A stretch of 64,000 nucleotides of DNA from Asticcacaulis currens (lineage in GTDB: Bacteria; Pseudomonadota; Alphaproteobacteria; Caulobacterales; Caulobacteraceae): contig NZ_JAQQKW010000004.1 of NCBI RefSeq assembly GCF_028550395.1, positions 1 to 64,000 on the forward strand, read 5' to 3'. Under the pieces are notes generated by a model that searched no databases, was not told where the DNA came from, and saw nothing but the letters and a program-made list of their open reading frames with translations. Numbering within the stretch: the first letter of the stretch is position 1; the number at the start of each line of letters is the position of its first letter. Made by a program: the position numbers and the translations under genes. Below, one piece after another: positions 20,109 through 28,796 of the stretch.

Positions 20109-20271
20109 TTGGCGCGCCAATATTGGTTTGACCTATTTTCCGTCCGGGCGGCCCGATTCCCGCTTCCGCATTGGTAAACCAAAGCGCTGGAGGCCGGTTT
20201 TCATATCGGCGCTATCTCACTTTGTGTCATATATGAGACAGTGGTTCGACGAGATTAGAATTTGGTTGACC
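20109..20271 (+). promoter_or_regulatory. Cluster of TTGG..CCAA-type regulator sites in the GH89-TBDR control region
   Basis: Within the roughly 1 kb AT-rich gap between GH89 and the TBDR I see TTGGCGCGCCAA (20109-20120), TTGGTTTGACC (20123-20133), TTGGTAAACCAA (20171-20182) and TTGGTTGACC (20262-20271). FadR/UxuR-type GntR proteins commonly bind TTGGTNNACCAA-like palindromes. No convincing gene occurs between 19661 and 20677. Confidence 0.5.
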
Positions 20272-20397
20272 TCTTGTTCGTGCTCGCAACGAATTTAAAT
20301 TGCTGAAATATAACGATTAAAAACAAACCTCCAAAAATCGTTTCGCAATTGCGTCAAAATTGGCCCGCAAAAATCGTTTGTGTCAGCCATATTACAA

Positions 20398-20426
20398 ATT
20401 GACAGGCCAATTATTCGGCGCATATT
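20398..20426 (+). promoter_or_regulatory. Promoter/operator of the TBDR gene
   Basis: ATTGACAGGCCAAT (20398-20411) is the exact reverse complement of the site at 19875-19888 and contains a consensus TTGACA -35. CATATT (20421-20426) lies 16 bp downstream. This predicts a 5' leader of about 245 nt before the TBDR ATG. Confidence 0.62.
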
Positions 20427-20677
20427 CGAGTGCGATGGACGCGGACCACATAGTAAGTTGTGCGGGTAGCGTTATCAATAAGACGATAGAAAAAGCAAAA
20501 AATGCTTAAGTTGAGTTCGCCGCGACTTTAAATTCTGTGTTGCGGTCAGGTGGTCCTGAAGGTGTAATCGACAGACCTTTACCTGACGGCAAGCACAGAA
20601 CAGAGGCGGGGCACGGAATTGCACCAAGCCTGTGCCGCTCAATTGAGTAAGGCCAGATATCCCAGGAGAAGTTAGAG

Positions 20678-23600
20678 ATGAAATTGCGGTCATACGCGAG
20701 GGGGACGAAATCCATCCTTCTTGGCGCCACCATGCTGATGGGTTGCGGTGCCGCTGTCGCGCAAGCGCAGGAAGCGGCCAAGAACGCGGCTGAGCCGGAA
20801 GTGGTCGTGGTTACGGGTCTGAAAAAGAGCTATGCCGACGCCGTTCGTGCCAAGCGCAACAATATCGAAATCACCGATGGTATCTCCTCGGATGGTCTGG
20901 GTCGCTTCCCCGACCTGAACGTGGGTGAAGCCCTGCAACGCGTCCCCGGCGTCCAGATCAACCGCGAAGCCGAAGGCCGTAACGCCACCATCAACCTGCG
21001 CGGTATGCCAGGCTCCTACGCCCGCACGACGCTGAACGGGGTGGCCTTTGCCGCGCCGCCGTCGCTCGCCAATGATCAGGGCGCGCCGCTCGGTGCTTTT
21101 AACTCCGACATCTTCTCGGCCTTCGTCATCGAAAAGTCGCCGATGGCCAATGCCCAGTCGGGCGGCCTCTCCGGCAATATCGACATGCAAATCGCCGGCG
21201 CCCTGTCGCGCACGGACGGCGGCGTGTTCAAGGCGGCGATGGAATATAACGAGCTGGGCGGTAAGACCGCTCCCGCCTTCACCCTGGGCTATAACAAGCA
21301 CCTGAGCAGCACCCTGGCCGTCTTTGGTACGGTGGCCTACAAGAAAGAAAACTTCCGCCGTGATACGCTGCGTTTTAACGGCTACAGCCGTCTGACGCCG
21401 GGCCTGACGGGCCTGTCGAAGTCGCAGTTTGCCGCCACCTATGGCGATTACTATTCGGCCACAGCTTGTCCGCAGTCGGGCTCCTTCTGCCGCACGCTGA
21501 ACAGCGTGGTCGGCGCTTTGCCTAACGAAAACTTCAACACCGCCACAACGGGTTCGAAGGGCAATACCGGCGTCTATGCGCTGGACGCCATCCGTCAGTA
21601 TACCCGTGAGAATATCGGTCAGTTGTGGACCGCTTCGGGCGGCGTTGAATGGAAGCCGAACGACAACACAAAGGTCGGCCTGATCGGTTACTACACCCAG
21701 CGCGATCTGCCGAAGACCACCCAGTACTTCCTGATCAACGCCGTCTGGGATGGCGCGGGCACCATCACGCCGTCGGGCACGCCGGTTCAGACCTCTGACG
21801 GTCGCTGGCTCTATCAGACGGCCGACTACGCTAACTTCCCGGCCAAGTCGTCGACGCGCCTCTACTCGCAGAAGCAGGAGTCGCAGGGCTTCATCGGCAA
21901 CCTCGACTGGTCGAACGAAGACTGGAAGGTTTCGGCCATTGTTGCCGGTTCAAAAGGGGCCAACCAGTCTCTGGAAACCGAGCTCGATCTGCAAACCAAC
22001 CCGGTCACCGGCGGCAACGGGATCAGCGGCCGTCTGACGACCGGCTTCGGCGACCTCGATGGCTTCAGCTACACGGTCAACCCGACCCCGCAAAACCGCA
22101 TCTTCAACACGGGCTGGATCTGGGGCGGCAGCGACGACCCGGAAGGTTACAACACGGCTGACGGCAAGTACTACCTGAACATCTCCGGTTCGGAGAGTTT
22201 CGCTGAGCAGACGGTGACGTCCGCACAGATCGATGCGGAACGCTTTGTGAAGTTCGGTCCGATCACCAGCATCAAGGGCGGGCTGCGCCTCGAAAAGAAT
22301 GAGTTCAAGTCGCGCGGCTTCCGTAACATGGCTTATGGCGCCAAGTTGCAGAATATCACGCAGGACCTGGTCTATACCCCGTCCTTCGTCAACGACTTCA
22401 TGAACGGCAATGCTTCGATCAGCAAGAACTGGCAGGTTATCGATGCCGAGCGCTTCATTGCGGCGGTCACCCCCGTGGACATCTACACCCCTTCGGGTGG
22501 CGGTCTGACCACGCGCGGCTTTAATATCCTGTACAAGGATGGCGCCTTTGCCGATAACAACTACCGCACCCAAAACGACCTGACCCAGGCCTACATCCAA
22601 TTCAAGTACGAAACGGAAGTGCTGGGCCACCGTCTGCGTGGTAACTTCGGTACGCGTTACGAAGGCACGCAGAACACCATCGACTCGCTCGACACCTACC
22701 GCAACTTCACCGGTGCCGTCGGCTCCCTGTCGGACTTCAAGTGGCAGCGTCTGGAAAACAAGTATCATTACTGGCTGCCGTCGGCGATCTTCGCCGCCGA
22801 CATCAAGGATGACCTGATCCTGCGTGGCGCCTATTACAAGACCTACGTCCGTCCGCAGGACCGTCAATTCTCGCCGGTGACTCGCATTGGTGAGCCGGTA
22901 AGCTCGAACCAGAATGCTGGCAATCTGACTTCGGCGACGGCGTCGATCCGAATTGGTAACAACAAGCTGCGTCCATACCTCGCCGACTCCTACGATCTGT
23001 CGCTGGAATGGTATAACCGTCCGAACGGCGTGATCTCGCTGGCCTACTTCAAGAAGGTCATCACCGGCCGTATCGTGGGCACCTCGGACCCGGCCATCCT
23101 GTGTCCGGCCGATGGGTCGAACTGGGGTTATGGGCCGCTGTCGTGGGATGGCCAGACGTGTACCGCTACTAGCCGTAGCACGGCCACGAACAAGCTGTAT
23201 ATCTCAGCCTCAGGGGCCTACAACCTCGACAGCGACACGACCGTGGACGGGCTTGAGTTCAACATCCAGCAGAACTTCGACTTCCTGCCGGGCTTCTGGA
23301 AGAACTTTGGCGGTAACTTCAACTACGCCTATACCAAGTCGAAGAGCCCGGCCATCGCGCCCTTCCCCGGTATCTCGAAGCACGCGGCGAACGCCATCCT
23401 GTACTACGAGACCCCGAAATACGGTATCCGCGCGGTTTACAACTACCGTACCGACTATCCTCTGAACGCCAACGGCACCTATACGGGTGGCGCGCGTTCG
23501 GTGAAGGAACGCGGTCAGCTCGACCTGTCGGCCTCGTATAACCTGACCGATCGTTTCACCATCTCGCTCGATGCCTATAACATCACCGACGAGAAGCGTT

Positions 23601-23686
23601 ACGAGTTCGAAAACGATCACCGCTTCGTGCGCTGGATCGATTACGACGGTCGTACCTTCACCCTCACGGGTCGTGCGACCTTCTAA
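20678..23686 (+). CDS. TonB-dependent outer-membrane receptor (glycan uptake)
   Basis: A 1002-residue TBDR with a signal peptide (KSILLGATMLMGCGAAVAQAQ), a TonB-box-like EVVVVTGLK near residue 42, a plug domain (GEALQRVPGVQINREAEGRNATINLRGM) and a 22-strand-type barrel ending in the usual C-terminal Phe. There is no N-terminal STN signalling domain, so it is not coupled to an anti-sigma factor. It should carry oligosaccharides across the outer membrane for the surrounding glycosidases. The start ATG has GGAGAA upstream. It is divergent from the GH89 operon and followed by two hairpins before the halogenase-like gene. Confidence 0.93.
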   Translation: MKLRSYARGTKSILLGATMLMGCGAAVAQAQEAAKNAAEPEVVVVTGLKKSYADAVRAKRNNIEITDGISSDGLGRFPDLNVGEALQRVPGVQINREAEGRNATINLRGMPGSYARTTLNGVAFAAPPSLANDQGAPLGAFNSDIFSAFVIEKSPMANAQSGGLSGNIDMQIAGALSRTDGGVFKAAMEYNELGGKTAPAFTLGYNKHLSSTLAVFGTVAYKKENFRRDTLRFNGYSRLTPGLTGLSKSQFAATYGDYYSATACPQSGSFCRTLNSVVGALPNENFNTATTGSKGNTGVYALDAIRQYTRENIGQLWTASGGVEWKPNDNTKVGLIGYYTQRDLPKTTQYFLINAVWDGAGTITPSGTPVQTSDGRWLYQTADYANFPAKSSTRLYSQKQESQGFIGNLDWSNEDWKVSAIVAGSKGANQSLETELDLQTNPVTGGNGISGRLTTGFGDLDGFSYTVNPTPQNRIFNTGWIWGGSDDPEGYNTADGKYYLNISGSESFAEQTVTSAQIDAERFVKFGPITSIKGGLRLEKNEFKSRGFRNMAYGAKLQNITQDLVYTPSFVNDFMNGNASISKNWQVIDAERFIAAVTPVDIYTPSGGGLTTRGFNILYKDGAFADNNYRTQNDLTQAYIQFKYETEVLGHRLRGNFGTRYEGTQNTIDSLDTYRNFTGAVGSLSDFKWQRLENKYHYWLPSAIFAADIKDDLILRGAYYKTYVRPQDRQFSPVTRIGEPVSSNQNAGNLTSATASIRIGNNKLRPYLADSYDLSLEWYNRPNGVISLAYFKKVITGRIVGTSDPAILCPADGSNWGYGPLSWDGQTCTATSRSTATNKLYISASGAYNLDSDTTVDGLEFNIQQNFDFLPGFWKNFGGNFNYAYTKSKSPAIAPFPGISKHAANAILYYETPKYGIRAVYNYRTDYPLNANGTYTGGARSVKERGQLDLSASYNLTDRFTISLDAYNITDEKRYEFENDHRFVRWIDYDGRTFTLTGRATF

Positions 23687-23693
23687 GCCTCCT

Positions 23694-23719
23694 GCGGGTT
23701 CCCGTTCGCGGGAACCCGC
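23694..23719 (+). other. Stable hairpin after the TBDR gene
   Basis: GCGGGTTCCCG and CGGGAACCCGC form a perfect 11-bp stem around TTCG, starting 8 bp after the stop. No T-run follows, so it may protect the 3' end of the TBDR mRNA rather than terminate. Confidence 0.7.
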
Positions 23720-23775
23720 CTCTACCGTGTCCAGAGCGCTCCCCCTCCTGAAAAATAGCTCTGGATACGGGCCTC

Positions 23776-23811
23776 GATGCCTGACAAGTGTTTTGTCAGG
23801 CATCTTTTTTT
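23776..23811 (+). terminator. Strong intrinsic terminator between TBDR and halogenase-like gene
   Basis: GATGCCTGACA / TGTCAGGCATC, 11-bp perfect stem with a 7-nt loop, followed by seven T. It ends only 18 bp before the ATG at 23830. It should cut most TBDR transcripts and leave the downstream genes to read-through or a promoter not seen. Confidence 0.88.
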
Positions 23812-23829
23812 CAGCTAGCGGTAAGGGAC

Positions 23830-25329
23830 ATGTCCCAGAAGATAAGACACGTGGTCATTGCCGGAGGCGGCACGGCGGGGTGGATGACCGCCGCCTGGTT
23901 TGCCAAACTGCTCAAGGACGATGTCGAAACCATCACCCTCGTCGAAAGCGAAGAGATTTCGACCATCGGCGTGGGCGAGGCGACAACCCCCTATATCCGC
24001 GTCTTCAATCAGGTTCTCGGCATTGACGAACACGCCTTCCTCAAGGCGACCTATGGCACCTACAAACTCGGTATCGAATTTGTCGATTGGGGTGCCCTCG
24101 ATAACCGCTATGTGCACCCGTTCGGCCCTTTCGGCCGGGAATTCGGGGCCCTGCCGTTTCATTCGGTGTGGCTGCGCCATGCCCTGAGTGGCGATGAAGC
24201 ACCTCTCGATTCCTATAATCTTCAGGCGCTGGCGGCCAAGGCCGGCAAGTTCATGCCGCCCGCCGGGGCCAATTCGCCGCTGGCCGAAATCAGTTATGCC
24301 TATCATTTCGATGCCGCCCACTACGCCGCCTTCCTGCGCCAGATGTCCGAGGCCGAAGGGGTGCGCCGTGTCGAAGGCCGCATCGAACACGTCGATCTGG
24401 ATGAGCGGGGGTTCATCACCGGCCTGCGCCTGAACGGCGAGCGCCTGATCGAGGGCGACCTGTTTATCGACTGCACCGGTTTCCGCTCGCTCCTGCTGGG
24501 CGGGGCACTGGGGGTCGGTTTTGAGGACTGGTCGCACTGGCTGCCGTGCGACCGCGCCCTGGCTGTGCCCAGCCGCGCCACCGAGCCGCCGGTGCCCTAT
24601 ACGCGCTCGACCGCCCATAGTGCCGGGTGGCGCTGGCGCATTCCGTTGCAGCACCGCGTCGGCAATGGCAGCGTCTATTGCAGTCAGTTCATGGACGAGG
24701 ACGCGGCGCGCGAAAACCTGCTGGCCAATCTGGACGGGGAGCCTCTGGCCGAACCGCGCGCCATCCGTTTCCAGACCGGCCGCCGCCGGAAATTCTGGGA
24801 AAAGAACTGCGTCGCCATTGGCCTGTCGTCCGGCTTTCTTGAGCCGCTGGAATCGACCTCGATCATGCTGATTCAGAACGGTATTGCGCGATTGCAGTAT
24901 CTGTTCCCCGATCGCGACTTCCATCAGGCCGATATCGACACCTATAATGCCGATCTGACGCGCGAATATGAGGAGGTGCGTGACTTTCTCATCCTGCACT
25001 ATTATGCCGGATCGCGCCGCGACAGCGCCTTCTGGAGCTACTGCCGCGACATGGCCGTGCCCGACGCCCTGACCCACCGGCTCGACCTGTTCCGCAGCCG
25101 CGGCCGCATCCCGCAGGAGCGCGGCGAGCAGTTTCGAACGGGCAACTGGCTGGCGGTCATGTGGGGGCAGGGCCTGCGCCCGGCGGCCCCCGATCCGCTG
25201 ACGCTCAGCATCCCTGAGGCGCGCTCGGAAACCTGGCTGCGCCAGACGCGCGAAGTGATCGCCGCCTGTCGTGACCGGATGCCACCGCACGAGGACTATA
25301 TCCGCCACTTCTGCGCGGCCAATGTTTAG
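23830..25329 (+). CDS. Tryptophan-halogenase-family flavoprotein
   Basis: A 499-residue FAD-dependent protein related to PrnA/RebH. The FAD motif GGGTAGWM is at residues 11-18, the GEATTP loop near residue 50, Lys79 matches the catalytic lysine position of PrnA, WRWRIP (267-272) is the WxWxIP halogenase motif, and Glu341 in PLESTS matches the second catalytic residue. No signal peptide, so it acts in the cytoplasm. The start at 23830 has TAAGGGA upstream; a longer frame from 23788 would include the terminator. Such genes sit beside TBDRs in many Caulobacterales and xanthomonads without a known substrate. It needs a flavin reductase, and none is seen here. It lies 12 bp before GH95. Confidence 0.9.
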   Translation: MSQKIRHVVIAGGGTAGWMTAAWFAKLLKDDVETITLVESEEISTIGVGEATTPYIRVFNQVLGIDEHAFLKATYGTYKLGIEFVDWGALDNRYVHPFGPFGREFGALPFHSVWLRHALSGDEAPLDSYNLQALAAKAGKFMPPAGANSPLAEISYAYHFDAAHYAAFLRQMSEAEGVRRVEGRIEHVDLDERGFITGLRLNGERLIEGDLFIDCTGFRSLLLGGALGVGFEDWSHWLPCDRALAVPSRATEPPVPYTRSTAHSAGWRWRIPLQHRVGNGSVYCSQFMDEDAARENLLANLDGEPLAEPRAIRFQTGRRRKFWEKNCVAIGLSSGFLEPLESTSIMLIQNGIARLQYLFPDRDFHQADIDTYNADLTREYEEVRDFLILHYYAGSRRDSAFWSYCRDMAVPDALTHRLDLFRSRGRIPQERGEQFRTGNWLAVMWGQGLRPAAPDPLTLSIPEARSETWLRQTREVIAACRDRMPPHEDYIRHFCAANV

Positions 25330-25341
25330 ATAAGGACTGCC

Positions 25342-27720
25342 ATGACCCGATCGACCCGCCGCGAAACCCTTGGGGGGCTTCTGGCCCTCAGCACCCTTCC
25401 TTTGCTGGCGGCGCAGGCCCGTGCACAGACGGGGTCATCGGGTGCGGGGGCCTCGACCAGGGTGCTCGGGTTCAACGCCCCGGCGGCGCGCTGGATGGAG
25501 GCCCTGCCGGTCGGCAATGGCCGTCTGGGGGCCATGGTCTATGGCGGCGTCAAAAGCGAGCGGCTGCAACTGAACCATATCGAGCTGTGGTCCGGGCGCT
25601 CGGTCGAAGACAATCCGAAGACGACGCGCGCTGCCTTGCCCAAGGTGCGTGAGCTTTTGTTCGCCGGCAACCGCGTCGAGGCCAATCGTCTGGCGCAGGA
25701 TCAGATGATGGGCCCGATGAACGAGGTTGATTACGGGTCCTATCAGATGCTGGGTGACCTGCGGCTGGAGATGGGCCATGGCGAGGCCGTCAGCGACTAT
25801 AGCCGCGAGCTCGACATGGCCACGGGTCAGGTCACGGTCCGCTACAAGATTGGCAAGGCCACCTACAGCCGCACGGTGATGGCCTCGGCCCCGGATCAGT
25901 GTCTGGCCGTTTATTTCGAAACCAGCGCTCCCGAGGGCCTGTCCCTGACGGCGATGCTCAGGCGCGACCGCGATGTGGCGTTCGACTGGCAGGGCGGGGT
26001 ACTGAAAATGTTCGGTCAGCCCCAGCCTTATGGCGTGCATTTCTGCGCCTATCTGGCCTGCCGCAGCGACGGCGGCCGCGTTGCGCCGGACGGTCAGGGT
26101 TTCCGCATCACGGGCGCGCGTTCCGTCCTTCTGACCCTGACCGGAGCCACTGATCTGCTGGCGCCCGCTCCGGAAACCGTCGCCCGGGCGGCGCAGGCCA
26201 AACTCACGGCCCGTTCGTGGAAGAGCCTCGCCCGCGATCAGATCCGCGATCACCGCGCCCTGTTCGACCGCGTGGAGTTGACGCTGGCACCGTCTGGCGT
26301 GCCGGTTCTGGCGTCCGAACGTCTGGCGGCGGCGTCCGACGCGGCCGAAAAGGCGCTGATCGAGACCTACTTCAATTTCGGGCGTTACCTGCTGATCGGC
26401 TCGAACCGGCCCGGTTCCCTGCCGCCCAATCTTCAGGGCCTGTGGGCCGACGGCTTTGCCCCGCCGTGGAGCGCCGACTACCACATCAATATCAATATCC
26501 AGATGAACTACTGGCCGGCCGAGGTGTGCGGCCTGTCCGAACTGCACCACAGCCTGTTCGACTATGTGGACCGCCTGATGCCCCATGCGCGTCAGACGGC
26601 GCAGATCGCCTATGGCTGCCGCGGGGCCGTGGCCCACTACACGACCAATCCGTGGGGGCACACGGCGCTGGACGGCAATGTGCAGTGGGGATTGTGGCCG
26701 GAGGGTCTGGCGTGGCTCACCCTGCATTACTGGGAACATTATCTCTATACAGGCGACCTCGACTTCCTGCGGGCGCGCGCCCTGCCGGTGTTCAAGGCCT
26801 GTGCCGAATTTACGCTCGACTATCTGGTCGAAGACCCGCGCACCGGCAAGCTGGTGTCCGGTCCCGCCAGTTCGCCCGAAAACAGCTATGTCATGGACAA
26901 TGGCAAGGTCGGCTATGTCGATATGGGGTGCGCCATGTCGCAGTCCATGGCCTTCACCGTCCTGACACTGACAAAAAAGGCGGCGGACACCCTGTCGGCA
27001 GAGCCTGAATTGCGCGAGGCCTGTGCGGCGGCGCTGGCGCGACTGGACCGGCTGAAGATCGGGCCCGATGGCCGCGTGCAGGAATGGAGCGAGCCGCTCA
27101 CCGAAGCCGAGCCCGGTCACCGGCATATCTCGCACCTGTTTGGCCTCTATCCTGGCATTGAGATTGATGTCCACGATACGCCCGATCTGGCTGAAGCGGC
27201 GCGGCGCACCCTGACCGAGCGCCTGCGGCATGGGGGCGGTCATACGGGCTGGAGCGCGGCGTGGCTGACCATGTTCCGGGCGCGGCTGGGCGACGGCGAA
27301 GAATCTCTGGCCATGCTGAGAAAGCTGTTTCGTCAGTCTACGGGGGCCAACTTCTTCGATACCCACCCCTACACGCCGGACCCGATCTTCCAGATCGACG
27401 GTAATCTGGGGGCGACGGCGGCCATCGCCGAGATGCTGGTGCAAAGCCACAATGGCAGCCTGCGCCTTCTGCCGGCCCTGCCGAAATCGTGGGCGAACGG
27501 GCGGGTGCGCGGCCTGCGCGCGCGCGGCGGTGTGAGCGTCGATCTGCAATGGGCCGAGGGCAGGCTGACCCACTGTGTAGTGCGGGCGTCGCGCAAGGCG
27601 CAATTCCGCCTTGTGCCGCCGCCGGGTCAGTCGGGCCTTGCACCGCTCAGCCAAGGCAAGCAAAAGCTCGTCTGGGGGCAGGTGGCCGACTTGCAGGCTG
27701 GCCAGAGCTATGCGCTCTAG
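25342..27720 (+). CDS. GH95 alpha-1,2-L-fucosidase
   Basis: A 792-residue exported enzyme with an [14 protein letters not shown] Tat-like signal. GH95 enzymes are inverting and remove alpha-1,2-fucose, as on the galactosyl residue of xyloglucan; some are alpha-galactosidases. Order: N-terminal beta-sandwich ([19 protein letters not shown]), linker, (alpha/alpha)6 barrel with [18 protein letters not shown] near residue 380, Glu513 in SSPENSY (likely acid) and Asp686 in FQIDGNLG, then a C-terminal beta domain. The start ATG is 12 bp after the halogenase-like stop, so the two are co-transcribed. It supports a fucosylated xyloglucan-like substrate, alongside GH2, GH31 and GH29. Confidence 0.92.
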   Translation: MTRSTRRETLGGLLALSTLPLLAAQARAQTGSSGAGASTRVLGFNAPAARWMEALPVGNGRLGAMVYGGVKSERLQLNHIELWSGRSVEDNPKTTRAALPKVRELLFAGNRVEANRLAQDQMMGPMNEVDYGSYQMLGDLRLEMGHGEAVSDYSRELDMATGQVTVRYKIGKATYSRTVMASAPDQCLAVYFETSAPEGLSLTAMLRRDRDVAFDWQGGVLKMFGQPQPYGVHFCAYLACRSDGGRVAPDGQGFRITGARSVLLTLTGATDLLAPAPETVARAAQAKLTARSWKSLARDQIRDHRALFDRVELTLAPSGVPVLASERLAAASDAAEKALIETYFNFGRYLLIGSNRPGSLPPNLQGLWADGFAPPWSADYHININIQMNYWPAEVCGLSELHHSLFDYVDRLMPHARQTAQIAYGCRGAVAHYTTNPWGHTALDGNVQWGLWPEGLAWLTLHYWEHYLYTGDLDFLRARALPVFKACAEFTLDYLVEDPRTGKLVSGPASSPENSYVMDNGKVGYVDMGCAMSQSMAFTVLTLTKKAADTLSAEPELREACAAALARLDRLKIGPDGRVQEWSEPLTEAEPGHRHISHLFGLYPGIEIDVHDTPDLAEAARRTLTERLRHGGGHTGWSAAWLTMFRARLGDGEESLAMLRKLFRQSTGANFFDTHPYTPDPIFQIDGNLGATAAIAEMLVQSHNGSLRLLPALPKSWANGRVRGLRARGGVSVDLQWAEGRLTHCVVRASRKAQFRLVPPPGQSGLAPLSQGKQKLVWGQVADLQAGQSYAL

Positions 27721-27841
27721 GCCGGGCCGTGACGACGAGATAGCCGCGGGCAGCGCGCCCGATCAAATGCGTGCGGGCGCATTGACCCGGCGGGCGGGCA
27801 CGCGCTATCCAAGACGTTCAACAGCCGTGCGGCGGAACGTC

Positions 27842-28600
27842 ATGTCAAACGAAGACCTAGCCTCGGACGAGTTACGCACCCAGCGCGATCTGAGAGCCTA
27901 TCAGATCATCGGGCAGTCCCTGCTGCAACGCATCCGGTCCGGCGAGTTTCACGCGACGGGCAAGCTGCCGACCGAGCGTGAACTGGCCGAGGTCTATGGC
28001 GTCGGCCGCGCGGTCATTCGCGACGCTCTGGTCATGCTTGAAGTCAAGGGACTGGTGCAGTCGCGTCAGGGCTCGGGCATCTATATTACCAAGGCCGCCT
28101 ACGCCGAAGGCTGGCCCGATCGCAAGGAAGAGTTCGCCGACCGCCCTCTGAGCGAAGCGCCCGCGCCGAAATGGCTCGATATCCTGCACGCCCAGCAATG
28201 CCTCGAAAGCCATATTGCCCGACAGGCGGCCCTTGCGGGCGCTGACGAGGGGGGCGCGCTGGAGGAGCTGGTCGAGCGGCTGCGCCAGGCGCCGTCACCA
28301 ACCGAACTGAACCGCCTGAATGGCCTGTGGCACGCCACGCTGGCGCAGGCCGCGCGCAACAGCGAACTGATGTGGTTGTCGCAGCAGATGTGGGAGCGGC
28401 GTGCGCAGGCGGCCACCGCGCAGACTCTGGGCGATTATCCGAATTTGGCCGCTACCCGCCAGCTGTGCGCCCTCGATCACAGGCGCACGCTGGAGGCGAT
28501 CCGAAAAGGCGATGCCGACCGCGCCTATTTTGCCATGTGGCATCACTTCGAAAACCTCAAAGCCCTGTACAAACCGGAAAAGGCCCCGATCGGCGTGTAA
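27842..28600 (+). CDS. FadR-type GntR transcriptional regulator, copy 1
   Basis: A 252-residue regulator: winged helix-turn-helix (LPTERELAEVYGVGRAVIRDAL) followed by an all-alpha FCD ligand domain (LWHATLAQAARN; DHRRTLEAIRKGD; MWHH). FCD domains bind small carboxylates or sugar acids, often with a metal. The frame is open upstream to 27611, but the ATG at 27842 (MSNEDL) follows AGCCGTGCGGAACGTC and gives the normal family length. It lies 121 bp after GH95, possibly in the same transcript. Its DNA-binding part is about 84 percent identical to copy 2 while the ligand domain is very different. It probably controls the ATTGRYNGGCCAAT sites of this locus. Confidence 0.88.
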   Translation: MSNEDLASDELRTQRDLRAYQIIGQSLLQRIRSGEFHATGKLPTERELAEVYGVGRAVIRDALVMLEVKGLVQSRQGSGIYITKAAYAEGWPDRKEEFADRPLSEAPAPKWLDILHAQQCLESHIARQAALAGADEGGALEELVERLRQAPSPTELNRLNGLWHATLAQAARNSELMWLSQQMWERRAQAATAQTLGDYPNLAATRQLCALDHRRTLEAIRKGDADRAYFAMWHHFENLKALYKPEKAPIGV

Positions 28601-28709
28601 GTGCGCCCGGCATTGGCCGGTCAATCTGGATACAGGGCGAGGAGTTAAAAAGTAACAGATATAGCGTTTTGAGCCGCGCGTTCTGAGGCCATAACGTCAA
28701 GATTTTGAT

Positions 28710-28737
28710 ATTGGTTGGCCAATAAAACGTGTATGCT
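28710..28737 (+). promoter_or_regulatory. Operator ATTGGTTGGCCAAT and promoter of GntR copy 2
   Basis: ATTGGTTGGCCAAT (28710-28723) has perfect 5-bp outer arms ATTGG/CCAAT, and its first 13 bp match the GH51 site. TATGCT (28732-28737) is a -10 candidate with TTGGTT as -35, though the spacer is short at 15 bp. It suggests auto- or cross-regulation of the GntR pair. Confidence 0.62.
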
Positions 28738-28796
28738 GCTATGGTTCGGGCCTGACGCACCGGGTTCCAGCAGATCGGAAAGAGTTGAGAGCCCTG

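Noticed and set aside
20053-20298. Short open frames in the GH89-TBDR gap
   Set aside because: No coding bias, RBS or family resemblance; the region is rich in operator-like sites.
23788-23829. Upstream start for the halogenase-like gene
   Set aside because: It would translate the terminator stem; ATG 23830 has TAAGGGA in place and begins with the FAD-binding strand.
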